A DNA stretch of 64,000 nucleotides. It comes from DASQZT01 sp035638575 (GTDB taxonomy: Bacteria; Acidobacteriota; Terriglobia; Bryobacterales; Bryobacteraceae). The stretch is taken from assembly GCA_035638575.1 (NCBI GenBank), contig DASQZT010000132.1:1-64000 (forward strand), given 5' to 3'. The notes under the pieces are model-generated. The model saw only the letters and a program-made list of their open reading frames with translations, searched no databases and was not told where the DNA came from. Below, one piece after another: positions 48,872 to 57,402 of the stretch. The position numbers were made by a program, and so were the translations under genes. Numbering within the stretch: position 1 is the stretch's first letter; every line of letters begins with the position of its first letter.

Positions 48872-50392
48872 ATGAAAGAGCCACAGCATCCCGAACAAAG
48901 GCGGCGAACCCGGGTCAGGACTCCCTCGGCTCCTATAATCAAATTGGAGGGAGCGTTGGATAAGCCAAAAAGCACACAGAACCGGCCCCGAAAACAATCT
49001 TCGGAGGTAGCCGAAGACCTCACGGCCGTCCTGTCGCAAAAAGTCGTGGGCCAACCCACTGCCACGCGGGTTATCGTGCCATACATCCAGATGTTTCAGG
49101 CGGGCCTGGCCCCGGAAGGCCGCCCGGTGGGAGTGTTTCTGCTGCTGGGTCCCACGGGCACGGGCAAGACCAAAACCGTGGAAGCACTCGCCGAAGTGCT
49201 GCACGGCAGCGAGAAGAACGTTCTCAAGGTGGACTGCGGGGAGTTCCAGATGGAGCACGAGGTGGCCAAGCTCATCGGCGCGCCCCCGGGGTACCTGGGT
49301 CACCGCGAGACGCAGCCCATGCTGACGCAGCAGAAGCTGAACGCCGTCACCAGCGAAAAATGTCCCGTATCGCTGGTGCTGTTCGACGAGATCGAAAAGG
49401 CCGCGCCTTCCATGACCCGCCTGCTGCTGGGCGTCCTCGACAAGGGGATCCTGCGGCTCGGCGATAACTCCATCGTGAATTTCGAAAAGAGCCTGGTCTT
49501 TCTGACGAGCAATCTCGGCTCCCGCGAAATGATGCGGGAGATCAACCCGGAATTCGGATTCCAGTCGGTGAGAGGCGCGGAGCGCGCCGACCTGTCCGGC
49601 AAGCTCCAGAGCATCGCGCTGGTGGCCGTGCGCAAGCGCTTCTCCCCGGAGTTCGTCAACCGCATCGACTGCATCATCACCTACCAGCCGCTGACCGCCG
49701 AATCGCTGGCCGCGATTCTGGACAAACAGATCACCGATTTACAGAACCACGTGAATACGCGGCTGGGCAATCGTTCCTTCACGCTCGAAGTGCCGCAGGA
49801 GGCGCGCCAGTTTCTCCTCGACAAGGGCACCAGCATGGAGTACGGGGCACGGGAGCTGAACCGGACCATCCACCGCCACCTCACCCAGCCGCTGGCGACT
49901 TTGGTGGCCACCAACCAGGTGAGCCCCGGGGCGAATGTGTGGGTCGAAGTGGCCGAAGGCGGCGAGAAGCTGAACATCCGGACGGCGGATGCCGCGGCGG
50001 TCGCGGGCGTGAATCCCACGGTCCTGCTGGTGGACGACAACCGCGATCTGCTGCATTTCCTGGAGCGCCTGATGGCCAACGACGGCTGGACGCTGCTGAC
50101 CGCGGAAACGGCCACCGAAGCCAAGCGCCTGGTCGCCGAGCACCAGCCCAATGCGGCGCTGCTGGATTACATGCTGCCGGATGGCAACGGGGTAGAGCTG
50201 GGGGTGGAATTCCTGCTATCCGTGCCCCAGATGCTGGTGATCGTGATGACCGGAACCATCCTGCCGCCGGAAGAGGAAGCGCTCTGTGAAGAGCACAACT
50301 TCCCGGTGTTGAGGAAGCCGTTCCTGGCATCCGACGTGATGAACCAGATCCGGGGGCGGCTGTCCCCCAACGGCGTATCGCGGGGCGCATAG
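48872..50392 (+). CDS. Clp-type AAA+ ATPase fused to a receiver domain
   Basis: A 506-residue fusion. After a basic, disordered lead (about 1-45) comes a ClpA/ClpB second-module-like AAA+ domain: Walker A GPTGTGKT (93-100), pore-type loop GAPPGYLGH, Walker B LVLFDEIEKA, sensor VFLTSNLGSREM and arginine finger RFSPEFVNRID. The ClpB small domain follows (about 270-375), with SMEYGARELNRTIHRH. The C-terminal 115 residues form a response-regulator receiver with DDNRD, phospho-acceptor Asp in ALLDYMLPDGNG, MTGT and LRKPF. No Clp_N or first AAA module and no DNA-binding domain is present. Phosphorylation may switch the unfoldase or ATPase. Confidence 0.85.
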   Translation: MKEPQHPEQRRRTRVRTPSAPIIKLEGALDKPKSTQNRPRKQSSEVAEDLTAVLSQKVVGQPTATRVIVPYIQMFQAGLAPEGRPVGVFLLLGPTGTGKTKTVEALAEVLHGSEKNVLKVDCGEFQMEHEVAKLIGAPPGYLGHRETQPMLTQQKLNAVTSEKCPVSLVLFDEIEKAAPSMTRLLLGVLDKGILRLGDNSIVNFEKSLVFLTSNLGSREMMREINPEFGFQSVRGAERADLSGKLQSIALVAVRKRFSPEFVNRIDCIITYQPLTAESLAAILDKQITDLQNHVNTRLGNRSFTLEVPQEARQFLLDKGTSMEYGARELNRTIHRHLTQPLATLVATNQVSPGANVWVEVAEGGEKLNIRTADAAAVAGVNPTVLLVDDNRDLLHFLERLMANDGWTLLTAETATEAKRLVAEHQPNAALLDYMLPDGNGVELGVEFLLSVPQMLVIVMTGTILPPEEEALCEEHNFPVLRKPFLASDVMNQIRGRLSPNGVSRGA

Positions 50393-50752
50393 TGCCGCGA
50401 GCGGTGCCGCGCGCCGTGGTCGTCCACTACGAGCCGGCCGAAGCGGGCAACCTTCGAAGCGGAAGTTTGCCCGCGGCGCGGCGCGACCGGCCTGCGGAAC
50501 ATCCGCGACAATCCGCCCGGCGTGGTGGTGATCGACCTGGTGCGCATGCCCTGCTACGGGCGATGGATGGGCTCGCTGCTGCGCGGGCACCAGGCCGCTC
50601 GAAAGATCCCGCTGGTGCTCGTCGAAGGCGACCCGGAGAAGGCCCGCCTGGTTCGCCGGGTGCTGCCCGATGCCGTGTTCACCGGCTTCCCGCGTATCGG
50701 CCCGTCGCTCGAAAAAGCCATCCGCACGGCGCTGGCCGAGCCCATGGCGTGA
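50392..50752 (+). pseudogene. Receiver-like small gene interrupted by a frameshift
   Basis: A GTG overlapping the AAA-receiver stop begins a frame with VPRAVPRAVVVHYEPAEA; homologous-looking sequence then continues in the next frame as TFEAEVCPRRGATGLRNIRD, PPGVVVIDLVRMPCYGRWMG, IPLVLVEGDPEKARLVRRVL and FTGFPRIGPSLEKAIRTALA to the stop at 50752. One extra G in GCGGGCA around 50443-50449 accounts for the break. The product would be a 119-residue response-regulator-like protein lacking a full acidic triad. It could be a real pseudogene or a sequencing error. Confidence 0.65.
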
Positions 50753-50835
50753 TTCTGCTGTTCGTGAAGTCCGCCGCGGAACTCGGGCGCGAGTTGCCGC
50801 GGCGCCGCGCTATCATGCAACTGTAGTCCCCTCGA

Positions 50836-53283
50836 ATGAGCAAAACAATTCTTAAGACCCAGGCGGCGCCGAGTCTCGTGGGCGCCGCGGCGCCCGCCCG
50901 CTATCTGCCGCTGCTGCTGGTCCTGTTTGCGGGCAGCGGCTGCTCCGCTCTCATTTACGAAATCGTGTGGTACCAGTTGCTGCAACTGGTGGTCGGTTCC
51001 ACGGCGGTGTCGCTGGGCTTCCTGCTGGCCACCTTCATGGGCGGGCTTTGTATCGGCAGCATCGCGCTGCCGCGCATCATGGCGGCGCGCAGACAACATC
51101 CCCTGCGCGTTTACGCCAAGGTGGAGCTGGGGATCGCGCTGTGCGGCGTGCTGGTGCTGTTCGGCATGCCCCTGCTGGACGGCATCTACATCGCCGCGGT
51201 GGGCCACGGCCTGCCCGCCGTGATCTTCCGCGCCCTGCTGTGCGCCTGCTGCCTGCTGCCGCCCACCATCCTGATGGGCGCCTCTCTGCCCGCCGCCGCG
51301 CGCTGGCTCGAAACCAGCCCGGAGGGCGTCTCGTGGATGGGGCTGCTCTACGGGAGCAACACGGCGGGCGCGGTGTTCGGCTGCGTGCTGGCGGGCTTCT
51401 ACCTGCTGAGAGAATTCGACATGGCCACGGCCACGTTTGCGGCCGCCGCGATCAACGTGGCGGTGGCGCTGGGCAGCTTCGCGATCGCGGGCCGCACCCG
51501 CGGGGCGCCCGCTACGTCGACGGAATCCGGCGGGTCCGGCCTCGCCGCCGCCGGATATTGGCCGGTCTACGTCACCATCGCGATCTCGGGCGCCACGGCG
51601 CTGGGGGCCGAAGTGATCTGGACGCGCCTGTTGGGCCTGCTGCTGGGCGCCACGGTCTACACCTTCTCCATCATCCTCGCGGTCTTCCTGGTCGGGCTGG
51701 GACTGGGCAGCGGCGGTGGGGCCTTTCTTTCGCGCGCCATCCAGCCGAGGAACGCCCTGGGCTACTGCCAACTGCTGCTGATCGCCGCCGTCGCCTGGAC
51801 CGCCTGGATGCTCAGCACGTCGCTGCCGTATTGGCCCATCAACAGCCTGCTGTCTTCCAGCCCCTGGTACACGTTCCAGATCGATGTGGTGCGCTGCCTG
51901 TGGGCCATTCTCCCGGCGGCGCTGCTGTGGGGCGCGAGTTTCCCGCTGGCGCTGGCCGCCGCGGCCACGCCCGATACGGATTCGGCCCGCCTGGTGGGAG
52001 GCGTCTACGCGGCCAACACCGCGGGCGCGATCGTCGGCGCACTCGGCTTCAGCATGCTGCTGGTGCCCTGGATCGGCACGCAGGGCTGCGAGCGGGTGCT
52101 CATTCTCCTGTCGGCGGCGGGCGCTGTGTTCGTGCTGGCGCCGGCGGTCGGCCGCGCCCGCACCATGGCCGGCGCCGCGGCGCTCACGGTTGCGCTCGCC
52201 GTCGGCGGAGTGCTGGCTTCCCAGGTGTCCGGCGCACCCCCCATGCTGATCGCCTACGGCCGCCGCATCATGACCTCCCTCAACCGCTCCAAGATCCTCT
52301 ACTCGGGCGAGGGCAGGAACGCCTCGATAGCCATCTCCCGGTGGGACGACGGCGCGGTGCAGTTCCACGTCAGCGGCAAAGTGGAAGCCTCCACCGAGCC
52401 CTACGACATGAAGCTCCAGCGCATGCTGGGGCACATGCCCGCGCTGTTCCATCCCGATCCGCACTCCGTGCTGATCGTGGGATTCGGCGCCGGCGTTACG
52501 GCCGGCACTTTCGTGATTCACCCGGGAATTCAGCGCATCGTGATCTGCGAGATGGAGCCCCTGATTCCTCCGACGGCCACGCGGTACTTCGCCAAGGAGA
52601 ACTACGACGTGATCCACGACCCGCGTGTCCAGATCGTCTACGACGACGCGCGGCATTTCGTTCTCACCACGCGCGAGAAGTTCGACATCATCACGTCCGA
52701 TCCCATCCATCCCTGGGTAAAAGGCAGCGCCACGCTCTATTCCAAGGAGTACTTCGAGCTGGTGAAAGAGCACCTGAACCCCGGCGGGATCGTGACCCAG
52801 TGGGTGCCGCTGTACGAAAGCGATGCGCAGACCGTAAAGAGCGAGCTGGCCACATTCTTCGACGCCTTTCCTTACGGCACGCTGTGGGGCAACACCAACG
52901 GCGGCGGCTACGACACGGTTGCGCTGGGGCAGGTGGAGCCTCCCCGGATCGATATCGAAGCCTTGCAGGCGCGCCTGGATCGCCCCGACTACCAGGCCGT
53001 GGCGGGGTCTCTCCAGGAGGTGGGGTTCAGCTCGCTGTACGGCCTCATCGGGACTTACGCCGGCCGCGCATCCGACCTGAAGCCGTGGCTGGAAGGGGCG
53101 CAGATTAATCGCGACGGCAACCTGCGGCTACAGTACCTGGCGGGCCTGGCGTTGAACACCAGCATGGAAGGAGCCATCTACGGCGAGATCCTGAGTTACA
53201 GCCGTTTTCCGAGCGACATGTTCACGGGATCGGAAGCGCATCTTCAGGCGCTCCGGACCGCCATGGAAGCGCAGCGGCAGTAA
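50836..53283 (+). CDS. Membrane-bound spermidine-synthase-like protein
   Basis: An 815-residue fusion. The first about 440 residues contain two groups of membrane helices (LPLLLVLFAGSGCSALIYEIVWYQ, AVSLGFLLATFMGGL, TFSIILAVFLVGLGLGSGGG) typical of the fused MFS/spermidine synthase family. The C-terminal half is a Rossmann methyltransferase-like domain with VLIVGFGAGVTAGTF, VICEMEPLIPP, YDDARHFVLTTREKFDIIT and SDPIHPWVKGSATLYSKEYF. Substrate and product are unknown; polyamine synthesis is not assured because membrane-fused members often lack the propylamine-transfer residues. Monocistronic. Confidence 0.85.
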   Translation: MSKTILKTQAAPSLVGAAAPARYLPLLLVLFAGSGCSALIYEIVWYQLLQLVVGSTAVSLGFLLATFMGGLCIGSIALPRIMAARRQHPLRVYAKVELGIALCGVLVLFGMPLLDGIYIAAVGHGLPAVIFRALLCACCLLPPTILMGASLPAAARWLETSPEGVSWMGLLYGSNTAGAVFGCVLAGFYLLREFDMATATFAAAAINVAVALGSFAIAGRTRGAPATSTESGGSGLAAAGYWPVYVTIAISGATALGAEVIWTRLLGLLLGATVYTFSIILAVFLVGLGLGSGGGAFLSRAIQPRNALGYCQLLLIAAVAWTAWMLSTSLPYWPINSLLSSSPWYTFQIDVVRCLWAILPAALLWGASFPLALAAAATPDTDSARLVGGVYAANTAGAIVGALGFSMLLVPWIGTQGCERVLILLSAAGAVFVLAPAVGRARTMAGAAALTVALAVGGVLASQVSGAPPMLIAYGRRIMTSLNRSKILYSGEGRNASIAISRWDDGAVQFHVSGKVEASTEPYDMKLQRMLGHMPALFHPDPHSVLIVGFGAGVTAGTFVIHPGIQRIVICEMEPLIPPTATRYFAKENYDVIHDPRVQIVYDDARHFVLTTREKFDIITSDPIHPWVKGSATLYSKEYFELVKEHLNPGGIVTQWVPLYESDAQTVKSELATFFDAFPYGTLWGNTNGGGYDTVALGQVEPPRIDIEALQARLDRPDYQAVAGSLQEVGFSSLYGLIGTYAGRASDLKPWLEGAQINRDGNLRLQYLAGLALNTSMEGAIYGEILSYSRFPSDMFTGSEAHLQALRTAMEAQRQ

Positions 53284-53287
53284 GCCG

Positions 53288-54526
53288 CTACTCGTACCTC
53301 AAGGCCACCACCGGGTCCAGGCGCGATGCCTTGTTCGCGGGCCAGATGCCGAAGAACAGCCCCACCCCTACGGACATCACGATGCCCAGCACCGCCGACC
53401 ACATGGGCACGCTGGCCGGAATCGACGTGAATACCAGCCGGCTGATCAGCGAGATGATCCAGCCGAAGAGAATGCCCGCAATCCCGCCCAGCCCCGTCAG
53501 CGCCGCGGCCTCCAGCAGGAACTGAATCAGGATGTCGGCGCGCCGCGCCCCGATGGCTTTGCGGATGCCGATCTCGTACGTCCGCTCGGTCACCGAGACC
53601 AGCATGATGTTCATGACGCCGATGCCGCCCACCAGCAGGCCGATCGAGCTGAGGACCGCCATCACCAGGAACGTCATGGCGGTGATCTGCCGGAAATCGG
53701 CGACCATCTGCTCGGCGGTGGAGAGGGCGAAATCGTCCGGCTTGCCGTAGGGCACGCGGCGGTCGACCCGCAGCACCGTGCGGACTTCATCCATGGCCTC
53801 GGGCAGCAGCCCCTCCTTGGCGGTGACCACGATGGCGTTCTCCCGCGCATTCGGAAACATCTTCTGCATGGTTCCGTAGGGCAGCAGCACGCGGTTGTCG
53901 GTGTCGCCGAAAAACGAGGCGGCCGGCCGCAGCATGGTTCCGATCACCATGAACTCGTGCCCATCCACGAGGATGGTCTTGCCGATGGGGTCGAGGTTGG
54001 CGTACAGGCCCTTCTCGATACCCTGTCCGATCACCGCCACAGGCAACCTTCGCCGGCTCTCTGCGTCCACAAAGAACCGCCCCAGGTGGAGATCCACCTG
54101 CCCGCCCCGGGCGTAGGCCTCCTCCACGCCGAAGAGGTCGACGTCGTACATGTCGTTGCCCTTGTAGTGGACGTTGATGGGGCCGTGATTGGGAAACAGC
54201 ATGGTGGAGACGTCCTCGACCGACTTGCATCTCTCCCGGATATCCGCGGCGTTCTGATACGTCAGGTTCTTTCGCGCGCGCTCCTCGGGGCTCAACCGGC
54301 CGGTGCGCGGCCCTACTCCGAACTTGAAAACGATGATCGAGTTGGGGCCGAAGCTCCGCAGCACGCTGGCGATCGAAGCGTCGAACCCGGTCAGGATCGC
54401 GGCTACGCCGATGATCGTGCCGGTCCCGATAATCACTCCCAGGACCGTCAGAAACGCGCGCAGCTTGTGCGACCGGATGGTTTGGAATGCCAGTACCACG
54501 CCGTTGGCGAGCGCCAGTTTGGTCAT
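53288..54526 (-). CDS. MacB-type ABC transporter permease
   Basis: A 412-residue permease with a first membrane helix preceded by AFQTIRSHKLRAFLTVLGVIIGTG, a large periplasmic MacB domain (about 45-270) and three C-terminal helices forming the FtsX domain, with the conserved VMNIMLVSVTERTYEIGIRKAIGARR and the terminal FGIWPANKASRLDPVVALRYE. MacB-like permeases work by mechanotransmission, not classical transport. It follows its paralogue at 54529 by two bases. No ATPase or membrane-fusion gene is adjacent in this window, so the partner is encoded elsewhere. Confidence 0.9.
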   Translation of the reverse strand: MTKLALANGVVLAFQTIRSHKLRAFLTVLGVIIGTGTIIGVAAILTGFDASIASVLRSFGPNSIIVFKFGVGPRTGRLSPEERARKNLTYQNAADIRERCKSVEDVSTMLFPNHGPINVHYKGNDMYDVDLFGVEEAYARGGQVDLHLGRFFVDAESRRRLPVAVIGQGIEKGLYANLDPIGKTILVDGHEFMVIGTMLRPAASFFGDTDNRVLLPYGTMQKMFPNARENAIVVTAKEGLLPEAMDEVRTVLRVDRRVPYGKPDDFALSTAEQMVADFRQITAMTFLVMAVLSSIGLLVGGIGVMNIMLVSVTERTYEIGIRKAIGARRADILIQFLLEAAALTGLGGIAGILFGWIISLISRLVFTSIPASVPMWSAVLGIVMSVGVGLFFGIWPANKASRLDPVVALRYE

Positions 54527-54528
54527 AG

Positions 54529-55791
54529 TTACCTTTCGACTCGCAAAGCTTCGATGGGATCGAGCCGCGAGGCGCGGCGCGCCGGGTAGATGCCGAAGAA
54601 CAGGCCCACCGTGGCGGAGAGGCCCACGCCGATCAGCACCGAAGTCCAGGGCAGGGCCATGGGCACCGCGGTGAAGGTCCGGACCACCACCGCCACCACC
54701 CAGGCCGCGCAAACACCCATGAATCCGCCGGTTCCCGACAGGATCGAAGACTCCACCAGGAACTGGTTGAGAATGTCGGTGCGCCGCGCGCCGAGCGATT
54801 TGCGGATGCCGATCTCGTGGGTGCGCTCGGTGACCACGGCCAGCATGATGTTCATGATCACGATGCCGCCCACGATCATGAATACCGAGACGATTCCAAT
54901 GGCCATGCCGGAGATGGCCGCCGTGAGGCTCTCCCACAGGCTCACGATGGTTTCGGAGGCGAAGATGCTGAAGTTGTCGTCCTGGTTCGGCCTCAGGTGG
55001 CGGTAGGCGCGCAACAGGGCGCGCACTTCATCCTGGGCCTCGAACAGGTGCGGCTGATCGACCGCTTTGGCGATGAGAGCGATCCCGGTCCGGCTTCCGT
55101 AGGTCTTGAAGTAGCTCTCGATGGGGATCATCACGAAATTGTCCTGGGAGTTTCCGAACACGCTTCCCAGGGTCTTGGCGACGCCCACCACTTCGTACGG
55201 GTTGCCTTCCACCGAAATGATTTTGCCGAGCGGTTCTTTGCCCTCGAAGAACTTGGTGCGGACGTCGTTGCCGATGAAGGCCACGGGCGCGTGGCGGCGG
55301 ACCTCCTCGTAGGAGATGGCCCGCCCGATCTCCACCTGCACGTTGTTAATCGCCGGGATGTTGTCGGTGATTCCCTGGAGGTTGACGTCCTGCATCGTCT
55401 CGCCCTTGTAGGAGATCAGGTTGGCGCGCCGCGACGACACCATGCCAAGGTTCCGCACCAGCGTGGTGTTCTCCTTGAGGAACTCGAATTCGTCGGGCTT
55501 GATCTGCGGGTTGCGCTTGTCCATCTCGAAGAACTTTTTCGGATCCCAGGGGCCGAACCACGCCATCCGCACGATGCGGAACCCGTCCGAGCCCATGTTC
55601 GACACCTTCTCGGCGATGTACACGTCCATGCCGTGAATGAGCGCCGTGACGGCGATCAGGGTGGTGGTGGCGAGAATGATCCCCAGCAGCGTCAGGAAGC
55701 TGCGGAGCTTGTTCTTGCGGAGCGAATCCAATGCGATACGGGTGGCTTCCCAGAAGGAAGCGCTCAGACGAAACTGTTTCGCATGGGCCAC
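54529..55791 (-). CDS. MacB-type ABC transporter permease (paralogue)
   Basis: A 420-residue protein with the same architecture: RIALDSLRKNKLRSFLTLLGIILATTT at the first helix, a periplasmic MacB domain, VMNIMLAVVTERTHEIGIRKSLGARR and the C-terminal FGIYPARRASRLDPIEALRVE. The two subunits probably form the two halves of one complex. The ATG at 55791 has no obvious ribosome site. A substrate cannot be predicted. Confidence 0.9.
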   Translation of the reverse strand: MAHAKQFRLSASFWEATRIALDSLRKNKLRSFLTLLGIILATTTLIAVTALIHGMDVYIAEKVSNMGSDGFRIVRMAWFGPWDPKKFFEMDKRNPQIKPDEFEFLKENTTLVRNLGMVSSRRANLISYKGETMQDVNLQGITDNIPAINNVQVEIGRAISYEEVRRHAPVAFIGNDVRTKFFEGKEPLGKIISVEGNPYEVVGVAKTLGSVFGNSQDNFVMIPIESYFKTYGSRTGIALIAKAVDQPHLFEAQDEVRALLRAYRHLRPNQDDNFSIFASETIVSLWESLTAAISGMAIGIVSVFMIVGGIVIMNIMLAVVTERTHEIGIRKSLGARRTDILNQFLVESSILSGTGGFMGVCAAWVVAVVVRTFTAVPMALPWTSVLIGVGLSATVGLFFGIYPARRASRLDPIEALRVER

Positions 55792-55890
55792 AGTGCCGGT
55801 TCACTAGGGAGACGCACGTCGCCGGGGTATTGTTCCCCTCGCAAGTACGTAATCGCCCGCAGATATAGAGACGAACGAGATCGGAATTTG

Positions 55891-57402
55891 TTAATTGTGG
55901 GCCCGCAGCAGGCCGGATGGAGCCGAGACTTGGCAAACCGCGAAATCCCGGTTTTCATACGGACAGGCCATGCCGCTCGGACCGGGGCTCCTCGTGAGGA
56001 TCCACGTGATGGGAAACTCGGACGCCAGCCTTTCGAAGTCCTGTTGCTGGAAATTCTGCCAGCCAATTCCCGCTTGTGTCTGGCTTCTCCAGGAGTCGGC
56101 AAGCTGCGGAAAAAGGGAAACCGCTCCGCTATCCTTGACCTTGTCGGCGAGCACGCTCCGCTCGGCGACGGCGCGGAAACCGTGCATGTCCTCTCCCGGA
56201 CTCAGCATGTAGTCGGGGTCGAGCGCGAAGACCGCGTCTTTCGGGGTGTGGCTGCGGATCCACAGGAAGGCGGTATTCCAGGTGTTCTCCGAGTGGGAAC
56301 CCGGCCACTCGACGTGCAAGCTGGAGGGAAATGTACTCTGCTGGAGAAACCACATGCCGGCCGCCAGCGGAATGAAAAGGCCCAGCCAGCGCTTGACGCT
56401 GCTCTTCAGCGCATACTCCTGAATCAGCCCGCCTAAAAGAACGAACAGGACCACGTACACGAGATGGAACGATCGCATGGGTTGCAGGCGGGTGTAATTC
56501 TCGAGCCATGCGGGGAACCCTACCACCATGCCGGCCGCGGTGAACAGAAGGCCGAACGGGATCATGGCGCCCGCCAGGGTCCGAAAGGCGGGAGTCGTGC
56601 CCCGGGGACTCATGGAGGAGAACCACCACAACAGGGCGAGGGGAGCGACGATGCCGGCCCACTCGTACCACGCCCACTGGTACACGAAGAAATACGTGCG
56701 CGAGACCAGGGCATCGCGGGCCGCTCCCTGGGCGGCGTGCAAGGGAAACAGGAAGGGGACAAACGCCGCCATTCCGAGGGCGGCGGCGTTTTCGGAACGG
56801 CCGTTCCGGCGGCGCGCCAACTCCAGGCAGCCCAGGAACGCCGCGGCGAAGACGCTCATCTGCGGATGCACCAATGCCGTGAACAGGAGCCACGCCAGCG
56901 CCTGTTTGCGCCGGTTGGAGAGAAAGCAGGCGATGGCGAAGATGGTGGCCGGAGTGGACAGCGACCGCGCCGTGAGATACGGGTCCATGATCAACAACGC
57001 CGTGCCCGCCACCGGAACACTCAGCAGGGCGGCGAGCAATACGGCGCCGCCCCATCGCGCGGAATCCCTCAGGAAGCACACGCTGGCGAGCCGCCACGAC
57101 GCCAGCAGCAGCAGGAAAATGCTGGCGGCGTGCCACGCGAAAATGACGAAGTCGATCGGCAGGCGCGTCAGTCTCGCGGAGCCGCCCACGATGTCGGGGA
57201 AGAACGACAGGTGGGCGTGCGACATGAAGAATTCGGAGCCGAACGGATAAAGGCTCGGGTCGGCCACGCTCTTGATCGCCGGCACATAGATGGCGGCATC
57301 GTCCGCGCCGAGGTGATAGCCATGGATGAGCACGGCCATCGCCGTGACCAGAAGGAGCGCGAGCACCGTTACGGCGGTGAGTGGAGGTCTAGAAGAGGAC
57401 AT
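55891..57402 (-). CDS. Polytopic membrane protein, unknown
   Basis: A 503-residue protein with about 10-11 membrane helices (VTVLALLLVTAMAVLIHGYH, FVIFAWHAASIFLLLLASW, LAGAMIPFGLLFTAAGMVV) and a soluble C-terminal domain (about 390-503). The luminal loop after the first helix reads LGADDAAIYVPAIKSVADP, the DD pair resembling the metal/phosphate-binding loop of GT-C glycosyltransferases, though no firm family match can be given. The ATG lies inside the last codons of the receptor gene (14-base overlap), so the two are translationally coupled. Confidence 0.65.
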   Translation of the reverse strand: MSSSRPPLTAVTVLALLLVTAMAVLIHGYHLGADDAAIYVPAIKSVADPSLYPFGSEFFMSHAHLSFFPDIVGGSARLTRLPIDFVIFAWHAASIFLLLLASWRLASVCFLRDSARWGGAVLLAALLSVPVAGTALLIMDPYLTARSLSTPATIFAIACFLSNRRKQALAWLLFTALVHPQMSVFAAAFLGCLELARRRNGRSENAAALGMAAFVPFLFPLHAAQGAARDALVSRTYFFVYQWAWYEWAGIVAPLALLWWFSSMSPRGTTPAFRTLAGAMIPFGLLFTAAGMVVGFPAWLENYTRLQPMRSFHLVYVVLFVLLGGLIQEYALKSSVKRWLGLFIPLAAGMWFLQQSTFPSSLHVEWPGSHSENTWNTAFLWIRSHTPKDAVFALDPDYMLSPGEDMHGFRAVAERSVLADKVKDSGAVSLFPQLADSWRSQTQAGIGWQNFQQQDFERLASEFPITWILTRSPGPSGMACPYENRDFAVCQVSAPSGLLRAHN

